The notes: generated from the letters alone by a model not told the origin. 64,000 bases of DNA from Adenophora triphylla var. japonica (GCA_022495995.1 JAFEMH010002436.1:186001-250000); one strand, 5' to 3'; positions 34,901 through 47,323 are shown, counted from the stretch's first letter. Translations and numbers: made by a program.

Positions 34901-36620
34901 CAAGACATTCCAAGGGAAGTGAGATCAGTTATAGGACCACATTATTGAAAATTTGATTGGTGACTTCTTTGGTCCCAGAATAACTAGAGGCCATAGGGGA
35001 AATATGAAAGATCAACACAGTCTATTCCTCTGCTATGGTCTCAAACATAGAAACAAAGAAGACAGAAGAAGCACTCAATGATCCCAGCTGGGTAGAAGCT
35101 ATGCAAGAAGAACTTAATCATTTTGACATATACAAAGTATGGGAATTAGTGCCTCGTCCAAATGATCAGACAGTGATAGGAACAAAATGAATCCTTAGAA
35201 ACAAATTGGATGAGTATGGGAAAATAAAAAGGAACAAAGCAAGACTTATAGTAAAAGGGTACATACAAGAAAAAGGAATTGATTATGCTGAGACTTTTGT
35301 CCCTGTTGCTTGATTAGAAGCCATTAGGTTGTTTTTTGCCTATGCTGCCTAAAAAGAGTTTAAATTACTACAAATGGATGTGAATATTGCCTTCCTCAAT
35401 GAAGAACTCCAAGAGCTAGTTTAAGTTGATTAACCTCCGGGGTTTGAATACTCCAAGAAGCCTAATCATGTCTATAGGTTAAATAAAGCATTGTACGGCC
35501 TCAAGAAAACAACAAGAACATGGTATGAAACTCTCTCCATATTCCTACTTAGTGAGAAGTTCGAAAGAGGTAAAATCGATACAACCTTATTCATTACTAA
35601 GCATAATGGTCACTCATTGTTAGTTCAAATATATGTAGATGATATTATATTTCGGTCTAGTAATGAAAACCTATGAAAGAGATTTTATAAACTTATGCAA
35701 ATCAAGTTCGAGATAAGTATGATAGGAGAATTAACCTTCTTTCTTGAACTTCAAGTTAAACAAACTCAATAAGGAATCTTCATCAATCAAGCCAAATATA
35801 CAAATGATCTTATCAAGAAATTTGACCTTAACTTTGTTCATCCTCAAAGCACTCCAATGGCTACTAATATACATCTTGATATAGATGAGTCTGGTAAAAA
35901 AGTATATATGAAACTTTACCGATGTATGATAAGATCTCTACTTTACTTAAATACTAGTAGACCAGATATCATGTTTGTCGTATTTGTGTGTGCTAGGTTT
36001 CAAGCTGATCCTATAAAATCTCACCTTCAAGCTGTCAAAATAATCATAAGATATCTTGTGGGAACTGTTCACTTAGGTTTATGGTACCCTAGAGATTCAT
36101 CTTTTACACTAATTGGCTATTCAGTTGCTGATTTTGCAGCTTGTATGGTCTTAATGAAAAGTACTAGTGGGACTTTGTCAATTTCTAGGTCATCGATTGG
36201 TTTCCTGTTCTTGTAAGAAGTAAGCTTCAATTTCCACTTCTACAACTGAGCCTGAGTAAATAGCCGCTGGAAGTTGCTGCTCACAAATACTTTGTATGAA
36301 GTAATAACTGGTGGAATATGAAATTCCAACAGAAGTTTGTTCTATCTATTATGACAACTCCTCAACCATCTCAGTCTCCAACAATCCTGTGATGCATTCT
36401 AAGACAAAGCACATTTAAATCAAATACCACTTCCTCAAGGACCATGTTGAAAAGGGAAATGTTGTTTTTTTAAAAGGTCATACTGATTATCAGTTAGCTG
36501 ATATATTAACAAAGCCCTTATACATTAAACGTTTTGAATTCCTTAGAGGTAAACTAGGCATGATTGATATACGTGGATAAATTGGATAAACTATGCTACT
36601 TGTGTAAGCTAAGCTCAACT
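31977..36620 (+). pseudogene. Copia gag C-terminus and pol (zinc knuckle, protease, integrase, RT, RNase H), decayed
   Basis: Domains lie in Ty1/copia order. The gag zinc knuckle is CVYCGDFDHKAYEC near 32992. The protease is WILDSGCLRHMTGHSDLL at 33190 (Asp in DSG). Integrase has MDLFGPTTTANLGG, a SDN catalytic segment near 33970 and VERKNITLFEAGKT. Reverse transcriptase has WVEAMQEELNHFDIYKVW, LQMDVNIAFLNEEL and the YVDD box near 35632. RNase H is recognisable near 36010-36240 and 36480. At least ten in-frame stops or shifts are present (for example near 32190, 33580, 33952, 35190, 35310 and 35676), so the element is dead. It belongs with the gag start at 17749. No clear 3' LTR is found after RNase H. 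Confidence 0.88.
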
Positions 36621-37021
36621 GATCAAAAGGTGATATTACCTTTTTACCGTTAACCTATCATTGCTCCTCAACCTTAACCGATGGCAACAAGCTCTCAACC
36701 GGTCATATCCCTTGACCTATCATAATCTTAACCGGTCATACCCATTGACCGGTCAAGGCTTCAAGCGTTTACTCTCAACTGGTCACTACATGTTCAACCG
36801 GTCAATCAAACGCCTAATCGACATTGAACTGCGGCCGTACCAATCCATTTTAACCGGTGCGTCTGACACCCTGCTATTCTTTCAAGTCTTTTCAGCCGCT
36901 TGTCTGACTCAACAGTGAGCTGTTTACCAACCTTTATAGGTAGATCAAAATTTTGTTTTGATCAAAAAGGTAATCTCTGTATCATTTTTATTTATCCAAA
37001 AGGTTATCTTTTTGTTCATTA

Positions 37022-37375
37022 CTCCCTCCGTCCCAGACCAAGGGTCCTCGGGGGGGATTTCACGCTTCTTAAGAAATTTTTTTAAAGTGGGTAGAAAATT
37101 TTAGGAGAGAGAATGTAAAAGTTAAATTTGTGGTAGAGAATAGGAGAGAGAATGTAAAAGTTAAATGTGTGATAGGAAATAGGAGAGAGAATGTAAAAGT
37201 TAAAAATATTTAATAGGAGAGAGAATGAGTGGGAGGAATAGTAATGGTTTTTTTGTAAATATATGAAGATGATAAGGGTATAAATATATGGAAAACTTTC
37301 CATTTAAGGAAAGGGACTCTTGGTCTGGGACGGACCAAAAGGGAAAGTAGGACTCTTGGTTTGGGACGGAGGGAG
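37022..37375. mobile_element. Stowaway MITE, sister copy of 1176-2027
   Basis: A 354-bp element with termini CTCCCTCCGTCCCAGACCA and the inverse 'tggtttgggacggagggag', flanked by TA. It shares internal blocks and the doubled right terminus with the element in GIF1 intron 1, and shows the uninterrupted sequence 'gaatagtaatgg' where that copy holds a Tourist MITE. It contains three 'gagagagaatgtaaaagttaaa' repeats. Confidence 0.92.
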
Positions 37376-37541
37376 TATTATTTATAAAATTTAAATTGTT
37401 GCACACACGTTCTTAATTTTAATCTTCATATTTGCATTAAGTTCATGTTTCATTATCCCTATTTTTAAGTATCGGTTAAAATGTTTTGAACAAAATTTTG
37501 CTCTTGCCAATGAAAAACCCATTCGTCTCCTCCCTCTCTCT

Positions 37542-37826
37542 CTATATATATATAAGTAAATCAAAAGCAAACTTTTTATGTTTTCAAAATCCTCATTCTC
37601 TTTCAAACTTTCAAAACCTCTCAAGCTTTCGTCTCTCAGCTGGCGGCCAAGATCTTCAACTTTTTCTTTGAAGTTCTTCAAATCTTCAAACTTCTCTTCA
37701 TCTCTCATCAATCATTTTGGTAACACTTAGAACAATTAGAAATTTTTCAAATTGATGATTTTTTTTTGTGTATCTAATAAAATATTCTAACTTAAAATGT
37801 TATGTTTTGATGTTTGATGTTTACAG
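37542..37826 (+). promoter_or_regulatory. Possible TATA box and leader intron of the env-like ORF
   Basis: A 'tatatatatataag' box at 37542-37555 is followed by a leader of about 160 bp, a GT at 37720-37721 and an acceptor 'tttacag' ending at 37826, directly before the ATG at 37827. This would give a subgenomic or spliced transcript for the downstream ORF. Inferred from sequence only. Confidence 0.35.
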
Positions 37827-39849
37827 ATGGCTCCCAAACCAACTCCCAAGAAAGACATATATGGAGGTTACATTCTATCTTTATTCTTCGAGTCTGAGCA
37901 AGGTAAGCTTTTGAAAGATATCCTAATTATAGCTGGTGTTCTGCCATTCCTCTTGCCTGAAGGATCTGAAAACATTTACTATGAGTTAGTAAATGAGTTA
38001 TTTGATTATGGGTCTATGGATAAGAATGTCAAGGCTGGAGAAGTGCCATCAATTTTGTCAACCATTGCTGGTGTACCTGTTACCTTCTCCCCAGCCTCCA
38101 TTGCTGAAGCCTTTCCAACCCTAGCCTCAACCGCTCCATCAATTGTTTCAATGAAGAACATGAAGTTGGCATGGGCTCAAATCAGAGGAGAAGAGCCTTT
38201 CATAACAGGTGAATGCAACAAGAAGGTTGATCTTGATCCTCTTAATTATGCCCTAGTTGAGATAGTTGACCGATGCATTATTTGCCAGTCTGGATCACAC
38301 CACTGCATCACAAAGATACAATTTGAAGCCATGACTATCATTCTCCTTCAGAAGGAATTCAATTGGTGTACGTTCATTTACAACGACATTGTTATTGCCT
38401 TCAAGAAATTTCATAAGGAGAAGCCTCTTGCCAGAGCCAACAAAGCCAGGCCATGCCATTATCTTTTGGTTAGCAGAGTGATGAGAAAGAATCTTGCAAT
38501 CCTTGCTGCTTCAGCCGGTCAACCCAGCTACCCTCAGTCATGGGTGAAAACCTTTAACAAATCTGACTGGGGAAGAATTTCTAAAGAGGCAACAACCTCA
38601 ATCGGAGCTCAACCGGTTGAGAAGAAGAAGAAGGCTTACAATACTAAGGTAAAGAATTCTGCTGAGCCTGATTCCTACCAACCGACTCCCACTCTACCGG
38701 TTAAAAGGAAGGCAATCGATCCGTCGGTCAGCACAGCCAAGCCAATAACCTCCTCTCAATCGATTGTTGCTTCTACCTCCCCATCGATCAGACCCAAAAA
38801 GACAGCCAGAAAACAAGGTGTCCTACCCCAAGTCCAAAATTTTCCAACTCCTTCTACCTCATCCTCCTAACCAAAATCTAAACCAATCCAAAAATCTACC
38901 TCTCAGCCAGCCAAAGAAAATGCTGAGAGGAGAAAACTGAATGAAGCTGACATTTACAATTTTATTCCTTTCATTCCTAAGAGGTTGTTTTCTCACAACT
39001 TCCTAACCGGTGAGGTCCGCATAACCGATCATGCCTCAAACCCATCAGTTAGAAAGTGTCAACCATTAGAAATCCTACCTTCCACATCTTCTTCAATAAC
39101 CCTTGGGCTGTCCAAGATAAGCTTATCCCTTCTCACAATTGGGTTCATCCAATTCATCATCTACCCCCATTCCTCAGGAAACTTCTCCAATTCCATGAGC
39201 TATATAAAGACTTAGTTCCTGCTGGTGATATTTATAAGTATGTTGAATTTTAGAATACTCACAAAGAAAAGGGCATCTACTTCAGCAAATATTGCCAACT
39301 GAGTGAGTATGATACCTCCCTATCCAAGCAGGACCTATTGAAGCTCTACAACCGATATTGTGACTTGATTCCCAATCTGTTGAATGTCATTTATGTTGCC
39401 CACGATCGGTTGCATCAGGACATGATGGTTCATGCAGTGTGGACTGATTTTGCCATGCTATATGAAGTTCAAGCCACTTTGAAATAATCTGACCCCTATC
39501 AGTTGGGCAGAGATATGAACATCCTGATGATCTACTTTCTCTATTTGATTCTGAACCAATCTCTTTGGGTCCACGAAAAAACCAGCTGATCAGAAATGTC
39601 ATGGACCTGATTGAGAATATGATGGAAGTAGATAGAAAGTTGCAGGCTATGGGGAATGTAAATCTTGCTAACTTTTTCTCTTCGGTTCACTCGAATAAAA
39701 ATAAGTGGACTTACATAACCGATGAAGAGATAGAAGAATTGTTCAAGGATGATGGTGATAATGATGGAGATTTTGATGATGTGGGTGATGATAGTGAGCA
39801 TTCTAGCTTGATGGATGTGGTTTTACCCATCCAAAAGATATGTTCCTAG
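37827..39849 (+). pseudogene. Env-like or extra ORF after copia pol
   Basis: A 347-codon open frame (37827-38870) starts MAPKPTPKKDIYGGYILSLF and runs through an alpha-helical N-terminal region to a Ser/Thr/Pro/Lys-rich C-terminal part (KRKAIDPSVSTAKPITSSQ). The same protein then seems to continue in other frames to 39849: RRKLNEADIYNFIPFIPKRLF, HELYKDLVPAGDIYKYVEF and an acidic end with GDNDGDFDDVGDDSEHSS. I see no convincing transmembrane segment. The position after pol matches the env-like ORF of Sirevirus copia elements, but I cannot confirm homology by eye. It could equally be a captured host-derived ORF. Frame changes near 38870, 39075 and 39485 break it. Confidence 0.5.
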
Positions 39850-40971
39850 CTTATTTTCTATTTGAAACACTGGGAATTTAATGTGTTTGTTAGTGTTTTG
39901 AAAGTGCAGGGGCTGAAGTGAAATATGGGAGTAAACTGATTCTATAAAGCTCAAGGTCAAAAAATGAAATTTACTGGAAAAGGAGGGACTAAAGTGCAAA
40001 TTTGGGAAGTATAGTGACCAAAGTGAAAAAGATGAAGATTTAATCAGCACGAGTGGTGCAAATCGCATGACTCGTGCCACGAGTGCTAATGCGATGATGT
40101 CCGGCCTTTGCAGCTTTACTTTTTTTTTTAAACCTTTTTATTTTTCTTTTCTTTTCCTTTTGGAATAAGGTATTATTGGGTGGAGTATAAATACTTTCCT
40201 TTAGAATATTATTAGGGTTCCAACTTTACATTTCTTTTGGAGGCTTCAAGCCCTAGCAAGAATTGAAGTTTTTTTATCAAGATTTCAGGTTTTATTATTT
40301 TAATTTATTATTTGTGATTGCTATCATGAATATGTGTGGCTAATTTCATTGTTCGTGGATTTGGTATAAACAGTGTCAAAGTTTTATGCTAAAAACCTAA
40401 TTTCAATTTTAATTAATTTCTTGTTCTTCAAAGTTGTTCTTCATGATATTTAGGGTTTTTGTTAGATCATTAAAGTGAGTAATAATTACATGATCACACT
40501 TTATGGATTAAATCCAATTGGTTACGTAACTGTATCGAGAAGATTTAGGTTCGTGTATTCCTTGGTTTTTAATGCAATCTTTAATTATTGAGTGACGTAA
40601 CTGAAAACTTACTATTTGAGATTAGAAGAGTTGCAAACCGCACACCAAACCGTCCAAACTCTTAGGCTTGTGAATGAACCCTTGAAATTGATTGAATACT
40701 ATCTTTTATTAATAGCATATTACTGCGACACTGTGAAATCTCAATCCGTGAATTCTTTTTAATCTGGTAAATCCCTTCAATTACTTGTTTCCTTTTTGCT
40801 CTATTTAAATTATTGTCTGTAGTTGTTAAGTGAATTCAAATCATAACCTAGCATTGGCTAAATAAGCTCATTCTCACTCAGTCTCTGTGGATTCGACCTT
40901 TGCTTGTGCATACTACTATAACGGTAGATTCTACGATTGCGAGGAATTTTAACTGAGAAAAATACTCATCA
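39850..40971 (+). mobile_element. 5' LTR (approximate) of an Athila-like gypsy element
   Basis: The segment ends 'actcatca' a few bases before an Athila-type primer-binding site. It has a TATA-like 'gagtataaatacttt' near 40180 and a 'gcacgagt/actcgtgc' palindromic region near 40049-40082. The start, perhaps a TGTTAG at about 39887, is not proven because the 3' LTR is missing. Confidence 0.5.
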
Positions 40972-40977
40972 AGATTT

Positions 40978-40995
40978 TGGTGCCGTTGCCGGGGA
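40978..40995 (+). promoter_or_regulatory. Athila-type primer-binding site
   Basis: TGGTGCCGTTGCCGGGGA differs by one base from the tRNA-Asp-type site TGGCGCCGTTGCCGGGGA of Athila elements. It lies 35 bp upstream of the gag frame. Confidence 0.8.
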
Positions 40996-41030
40996 CTTGG
41001 GTGATTTGAACGAATTTATTTGGTCGATGT

Positions 41031-42485
41031 ATGCAAGGTCGGCGCTCGCAGGATCCCGAGTTGCTCCCGTTGAACGACGACGTTGACAAGGTCGAGAGGG
41101 GCATTCCCCCGATTAGTGAATCACAGTCTGACACTGATCATTCTACTACTACGATAGAGGATCTTATTCTAAGTGAGTCAGACACTTCTTCCACCGAGGG
41201 AGAAGAGCAAGTTCCTGAAATGGCAAACCAACAAGATAGACTCATGAATGAGTTTGCTAAACCAAAAGTGGACACATCGGTGTCATGTATAGTGTTGCCC
41301 CCTGAAGCTTTAAGTTATGTAATTAAGGGGAAATTCTTTCATCTTTTACCTAATTTTCATGGAATGGCTAGTGAGGATGCATTGAATTTTTTGAGGGATT
41401 ACATGGTGAAAGTGTCAGGATTCCCAGTGAGAGAGGGAGTAACACATGAACACTTGAGAATGAAGTGTTTCCCTCATGCTTTGAAAGATAAGGCCAAAGC
41501 TTGGCTATTGTTACTCCCACCTAGGAGTATCACTACTTGGGAACAATTACATGATGCATTCTTGGATAAATATTATCCACATTCTGCATTGGCTGCATAT
41601 AGGGTAAAGATCATGTGTTTTAAGCAGGAATTTAATGAGCCTTTTCACGAGGCCTGGGATAGGCTTAAAATGTTACAAATTCAATGTCCCCATCATAATT
41701 TTCCCCAATCCATGGTGCATCAAACTTTTTATAGTGCTTTGTCACCAGAATTTCAGACGATGGTAGATAATGCAACAAGGGGATATTTAGGGTCTAAAAA
41801 TGTTCAACAATGCCAAGAATTGTTTGAGATGTTAAGTGGGAACTCTAAACAAAAAGGGGACATGGGGAAAATTGGGAGTGTGAATGAGGTAGGCATGAAT
41901 AAAGAGATAGCTAATCAATTTGCCATATTAAATAAAAAAATTTGATAAATTAGCATTGATGGCCTCTTCTTCTTCTAGTTCTTCTAATGTTTCTGCTATT
42001 GATAAATTGGTATATGATAGTTGTGTTACTTGTGGTTCTAACTCTCATTCTTATGAAAAGTGTCCCACCACTAGTACACACAATTTTGGAACTGAACAGG
42101 CACATGCAATGCAAGATATGGTCAGAGGTTCCCCCAGAACAATTACCAATATGGGAACATATATGATCCTGGGGCTCCAAGACATCCAAATCATGGATGG
42201 GGAGGCAATCAACAGCCAAATAAGTCTTTCCACACTCAGCCACCACAGGGACAGTTTGATAGGAAGAAAGAGCCCTGGGAAGTGGCCATGGAGCAAATGC
42301 AGGCTGAAAAAAATCAGTTGAGGGCGGAAAGTCAACAAGCTTCCAAGAACCATGAAGCTGCCCTTCAGAAGTTGGAGATTCAAATTGGGCAGTTGGCAAC
42401 TGCCTTACAAGCACACAAGCCCGGTACCTTCCCAAGTCAAGGTCATCAAGCCAAGGCCATCTTCAACCTTCGAGGTGGTAAATAG
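41031..42485 (+). pseudogene. Athila-like gag
   Basis: A 304-codon frame (41031-41945) has an acidic N terminus (SESQSDTDHSTTTIEDLIL) followed by the retrotransposon gag core: NFHGMASEDALNFLRDY, MKCFPHALKDKAKAWLLLLP, TTWEQLHDAFLDKYYP and FNEPFHEAWDRLKMLQIQCP. The frame stops at 41945 in an A-rich run and continues in another frame with a zinc-finger-like CVTCGSNSHSYEKC at about 42024, then a coiled region (AEKNQLRAESQQASKNHEA) up to 42485. Gag forms the particle shell. The break at 'aaataaaaaaattt' is a homopolymer shift. Confidence 0.85.
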
Positions 42486-42853
42486 GTAGATAATAAGGTA
42501 CTTTCTCCTTCATCTTCTATCCCTATATCTCCTATTTTGGATCATGAGGTGGATCATGTTGTGAAAAGTGTTGTGGTTGATAATGTGGTGCTTAATGATA
42601 AGAGTACTAATGATTTGGGGGAGAATGTGATTTTTGATACTCCCACCCCCAAGCCATATGTACCTCTTGTACCATTTATTGGTAGGTTTTTAAGGAACAA
42701 GATGAATCACCAAATGAAGGAGTTGATTGAAATGTTTTCAAAAGTTAGCATCAACCTCCCACTTTTAAATGTGATAAAAATGTTCCAGCTTACGCCAAGT
42801 TTTTTAAAGAAATAAACTCCAGGAAATTCAAGTATGGGAAAGATGAAAAGTTT

Positions 42854-43195
42854 TTGTTGGGAGAGAGTGCTAGTGTTGTGGTACAACACAGTCTTCCACC
42901 AAAATTGAAGGACCCCGGGAGTTTCTTAATTTCCATTACTGTGGGGGACTCAAACAAGGTGAAGGCTATGTTGGATCTTGGCTCTAGCATTAACTTGTTG
43001 CCATACTATGTGTATCTTGAGTTGGGTCTTCCCGAATTAAAAATCACCATGATGGCCTTACAACTCGCTGATCGGTCCATTAAAAGACCTTTGGGCACTG
43101 TGGAGGACGTTTTGGTTTAGGTTGATTCTTTGATCATACCTGTTGATTTTGTGGTACTTGAGATGCCAAGAAGTGAAGGAAGATGCCGTGATTTA
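42854..43195 (+). pseudogene. Athila-like aspartic protease, truncated
   Basis: Reads VKAMLDLGSSINLLPYYVY, the LDLG(A/S)SINL(M/L)P active-site form typical of Athila, then LADRSIKRPLGTVEDVLV and after a stop VDSLIIPVDFVVLEM. The match is lost after about 43195. Reverse transcriptase and integrase are absent, so the element is truncated here by whatever brought in the sequence at 43200-43835. Confidence 0.8.
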
Positions 43196-43199
43196 CCCA

Positions 43200-43497
43200 T
43201 ATTACTATCTCTGGTACTCAAAAAAAGCTTTTTACTCGTTTTTTCTACCAATAAAAATGACTCCCCGTTTTCAAAGCTTTTTCCTAAGTTTTTGCTGCCA
43301 ATAAAAACGACACCATTTTCAACCAAAAGTCGGTTTTCAACGTTTGGGCTCAAAATACAAAAACCGCGTGGCGACTCCTCTCCTTCCCGAAAGCGAGGTC
43401 TCAGACACCAACCCCGCAAAATACAACCGCTTTGCTCGCACGAATTCGGGTAATTTCAGGTTCAGATCGGGTTCGGTCAAATTGTCATCCCGAAAGG
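43200..43497. other. Unassigned transposon-like segment
   Basis: Contains a repeated 'ccaataaaaa(t/c)gac' motif and 'cgcgtggcgactcctc', reminiscent of the 'ggcgtggcgactccg' at 19492 in the Tat LTR. It may be a scrap of a related LTR. I see no reliable ORF. Confidence 0.35.
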
Positions 43498-43835
43498 CAT
43501 TTAGCGACAGATTAGCGACGGAAATTTTCCGTCGTTAAAACCCTTGTCGCTAAATAACAGCGATAGATTTTTGAGCCGTCGTTAAATTAACGACGAATTA
43601 TTCCGTCGTTAAAATCAAAATATCCGTCGCCAATGTTGGGAAAGGGCCTACAAATTTTGATTATATTAGCGACAGATTTAACGACGGAAATTTCCGTCGC
43701 TAAAATGTATTACATATTTTCACATTTTTATTAATATTTTTAAAATTTCTTTTTTCAATTATTATTTTTTATAAAATTTCTTTTTTCAATTTTTTTTTAT
43801 ATATCAAATTACCGACGGATATTTCCGTCGCTAAT
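43498..43835. mobile_element. CACTA-like subterminal repeat cluster
   Basis: Multiple direct and inverted copies of TTAGCGACGGAAATT and TTCCGTCGCTAA or close variants occur at 43500-43640, 43672-43703 and 43810-43838. Such iterated motifs are the transposase-binding subterminal regions of En/Spm (CACTA) elements. No CACTA terminus and no transposase are seen, so this is a fragment. Confidence 0.6.
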
Positions 43836-43855
43836 TTGATATTTTTTATTAAAAA

Positions 43856-43956
<101 letters not shown>

Positions 43957-44863
43957 CAATAGTTACACTTTGCTCCTCTCAACTTCAAAATCAATTTAAC
44001 CAATTCCTTAACTTTTATTATTTTCAAATCAGTCCTTGATATTTCAACAGTTACACTTTGCTCCCCTCAACTTCTCTTATACTCAAAAAAGTCCTTACAT
44101 ATCAATTTCTTTTACTTTGATCCCTAAACTTCCAAAAATACAGTAAACTCCTAAAAATCTTCTACAATCCTCTAGCACCAACAACCATCAAGCAACAACC
44201 AAGATGAACTGTATAAAATTAATAAAAATACGGAAAAAAATAACAATTGATGGTTTGTTTCTTGTGTACTGAACCAGAACCGGAGCATGTATGCCCACTC
44301 CAGTCACAGTTTTGACAGTACAGGAAGGAGTGAAGATGCTATAAGGGTCAATGTTATCAATTTCATCAAAAGCTTTATCTAGAACTTTTTCGCATTGATG
44401 TGAGGTATGAACAAACGACTGGAAGTCGCAGACAAGGTTCAACATCTTGTAAGTTTGATCGGAGATCATACCAGCTGTCCACATGAATTGGAAAACTCCA
44501 AAATGGTCATGAAAATCATCAGTCAGGGCATTTCCAACCTGCATTTAGATTGTTTTAAAATCAATATAAATTAACATAAAGTCTATTATCTTAAATGTGG
44601 CAAGAGAAAGTCCGTACCAAGTAACCTCTGAAATTGATTGTTTTTTCCTTTGCGGCCAAGTTGTGTCTTACAATGGCTTGGCTTAGTTGAGGAACATAAT
44701 GTCCTGGGAAAACAAGTTGATTTTTTTAAACAACAGAAGAACTAGTTGGATCAAACAACACATACGAATGGCGTCAGATTATGCATGCCAATGCCACATT
44801 GGAAATGGATGTATCAAGATTCCAAAAGAGCGGCATAATCACGCCAAAAGATCTATTGCAGTA

Positions 44864-45102
44864 CTCCCTCCGTCCCATAAAGATGTTCCCGTCTGACTTT
44901 TCAAACAATTTAGTGATATATTGTCCGTTCCATTACCACCCCCCAATGAGCATAAGAATTGCATAAAGGACCACTAATCATTCATATCTATTTCACTCAA
45001 AATTTGGAAATTTACTTACTTTAACCATTCAAATTTAGAAATGAGACTTTCTTTTGACAAACAAAAATCGAAAGTGAGAATATCTTTATGGGGCAGACGG
45101 AG
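44864..45102. mobile_element. Stowaway MITE in an SCPL intron
   Basis: A 239-bp element with left end CTCCCTCCGTCCCATAAAGA and right end TCTTTATGGGGCAGACGGAG, flanked by TA. It lies between SCPL exons 4 and 5. Confidence 0.88.
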
Positions 45103-45384
45103 TACTTAATTGCTTAGAACCATATCCATTATTTGGAAATGAGATTGATCCCGAAAGATAATAGCATGCTTCAAAAAGAAAAAGATCAATAAATGTATAC
45201 CTCCATAACTTTCTCCAGTAATATAAGTCTCTTCCTTTATACTGAGGAAACCGCTCAACCCACTTCAGCAGAAAGGCTAGTTAGTCTGCTAGTGGGTCCT
45301 CAGCTGCACCACAAAGTATGAACTTGAAAACATAGTCTCAAGTGCATCACAAATGTGTGTGTGTGTATGAAATAATATATAATA

Positions 45385-45483
45385 GTCCCCCCGTCCCAAA
45401 AAAAATGTCCAAAAAATTCTCAAATTTGCTCTTGATCAAGAGCAAATTTGAGAATTTGTTGGACATTATTTGGGACGGGGGAG
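45385..45483. mobile_element. 99-bp palindromic micro-MITE, sister of 4492-4591
   Basis: An almost perfect hairpin: ends 'gtccccccgtccc' and 'gggacgggggag', centre 'gctcttgatcaagagc', flanked by TA. It lies in the intron between SCPL exons 3 and 4, immediately downstream of exon 3. It shares the central palindrome with the micro-MITE in GIF1 intron 2. Confidence 0.88.
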
Positions 45484-45497
45484 TAACAAAGGATTCA

Positions 45498-45620
<123 letters not shown>

Positions 45621-45957
45621 TTAGAAACGTGTCTCTCCAAAATCAACACAAAGGGAGAATGACAAAATCTACCTTTGTTCCAAGAGTAAGGGTTCAGATA
45701 AACGGATTTCCCATCTTTGTTAACATGGAATGGTCCAATTTCCTCAGCCATCCCATAAGCAATAGACGAACATCCAGGCCCTAAAACAACAGCTCTTGGT
45801 CAGTCACCCCTTTTCATTATTGACTTTTATTAATCAAGAATGCAACAAAAAGTTCACTATATTTATGTACCGTACTCATTAAAACCAATTTGTCTGTATA
45901 AATTGCCAAATACCAAGGAATACATTATCAAAAACACAATGTGGTACAAGGCAAAAC

Positions 45958-45983
45958 ACACATACACACACACACACACACAC

Positions 45984-46066
<83 letters not shown>
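45958..46066. repeat. (CA)n-(TA)n compound microsatellite in SCPL intron 1
   Basis: About 12 CA units followed by about 40 TA units, all in intron 1 of the SCPL gene. It has no coding meaning. Confidence 0.97.
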
Positions 46067-46070
<4 letters not shown>

Positions 46071-46467
46071 GGAGTTACTTAATGAAAAGGGTTATTTCAT
46101 TACAAAATTAATTTCGTACAAAAATAACCTCCATTGAGCCAAAGAAGAAGAGGCTTTGAAGAAGGATCTTCATCAGCCTCAGTTAACCAATAAAAGAGGG
46201 CCCTCCCAGATTCTTTATTGACAGTTACATACCCAGAATACTGTGCAAAACTGACATTGAAGTTTTGGCCAGGCAAGACTGAAACCCGATCCAACTGTTG
46301 TTGGGTAATCGGGTCAAAATCAGATGAGCTTCCCAAATGAAGATGATTTGCAAAGATCAAGAGACAACCCACAAGAACCCAATTCAGATTTGACATTCTT
46401 GTTAGGGTTCTTGAGCTAGATGATCAAGAAACTTGATTTGGGCAACAATGGAATTGAGTGGGAGGAA

Positions 46468-46473
46468 TATATA
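46468..46473 (-). promoter_or_regulatory. Possible TATA box of the SCPL gene
   Basis: On the minus strand 'tgtatatattcc' lies about 72 bases upstream of the SCPL start codon, a usual plant distance for a TATA box plus leader. Position-based inference. Confidence 0.4.
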
Positions 46474-46474
46474 C

Positions 46475-47039
46475 AGTGGTGGGGATTAGAAAAGGGAATT
46501 AAATAGTTGGGATGAATGATTGTTTCGTGAGAAATGGATCAAACAAGGCATGCTTTGTTTGTTATGCTGCCCCCATAATCATGGAGATATTTTAAGAAAA
46601 GTGGCAATTCATTGCCAGTTATGTTTCTCTCTCCTGCCTTCCTCGTGGGAAGATTGATGAGGATAAGCAGAAAAAATTATACGATTGTGTCATTTATCAC
46701 AAGGCAAGATTGACACAAACATATAAAAGCAGTAGATGGTGTAAAAGGATGAAATTCCACATATCTTCTAGATATAAACCAATAGGATGATATCAGATTA
46801 CATGTTTCATAATTAAGAGACAATAAACCAAAAGTTTGTTGAGAAGAAAGTTTACTTTTTTTTTTCTTCCCCTTTTAAAGAGTTCAGAAAAAGAAGGAAC
46901 TTGAACAAAATCACAGAACCAGATTCAAACAGAAAAAAAAAAAACAAGACGCAGAAAATTATGGTTTTGGTTTTCACACTCTGTTGATATAATCTTGCAG
47001 AACTTTTAAGACTAATACTTTAACCTCGCGTGGATTTGT
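46475..47039. other. Spacer between the SCPL and TMA7-like genes
   Basis: Upstream region of the SCPL gene and downstream region of the TMA7-like gene, both on the minus strand. AT-rich, with A and T runs near 46855 and 46931. I see no gene or repeat of note. Confidence 0.4.
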
Positions 47040-47323
47040 GCCTCTCATTGTTTCTTCTGTAAATTCTCATATGATCCACTGAAAGAACAATACACAATCA
47101 TTGAAGAGATAAATAGTGAAAAGATAGGTCGAATTTTACCTCGTCGTAATCTATCTTCTCAGCCTTTGGTGCCTTCAAAGGTTTTGCTTTTCCACCTGCC
47201 CAAAATCATAAAAAAATTGAAAAAAAAATATCATGTAACAGATTTGATTGAAAAGCTATAGAATTTGATGGAAAAAGGAAGGGAGAAAAATAAGGAAGTG
47301 GAAGTACCTTGCTTGGATGACAT
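47040..47323 (-). pseudogene. TMA7: TMA7-like (translation machinery-associated protein 7) gene with degenerate last exon
   Basis: Exon 1 (47308-47323) encodes MSSKQ and ends with a G; exon 2 (47140-47195) continues GGKAKPLKAPKAEKIDYDE. Together they match the start of TMA7, a 64-residue basic protein associated with ribosomes and conserved from yeast to plants. Phases and GT-AG sites agree. The expected third exon, VDLANIQKKK..., is recognisable only as a degenerate trace around 47040-47080, where one frame gives ENLQKKQ then a stop and the splice acceptor does not restore the frame. Either the true last exon is damaged (pseudogene) or it lies elsewhere with an unusual splice. The 5' leader (47324-47700) is GA-rich. 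Confidence 0.6.
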
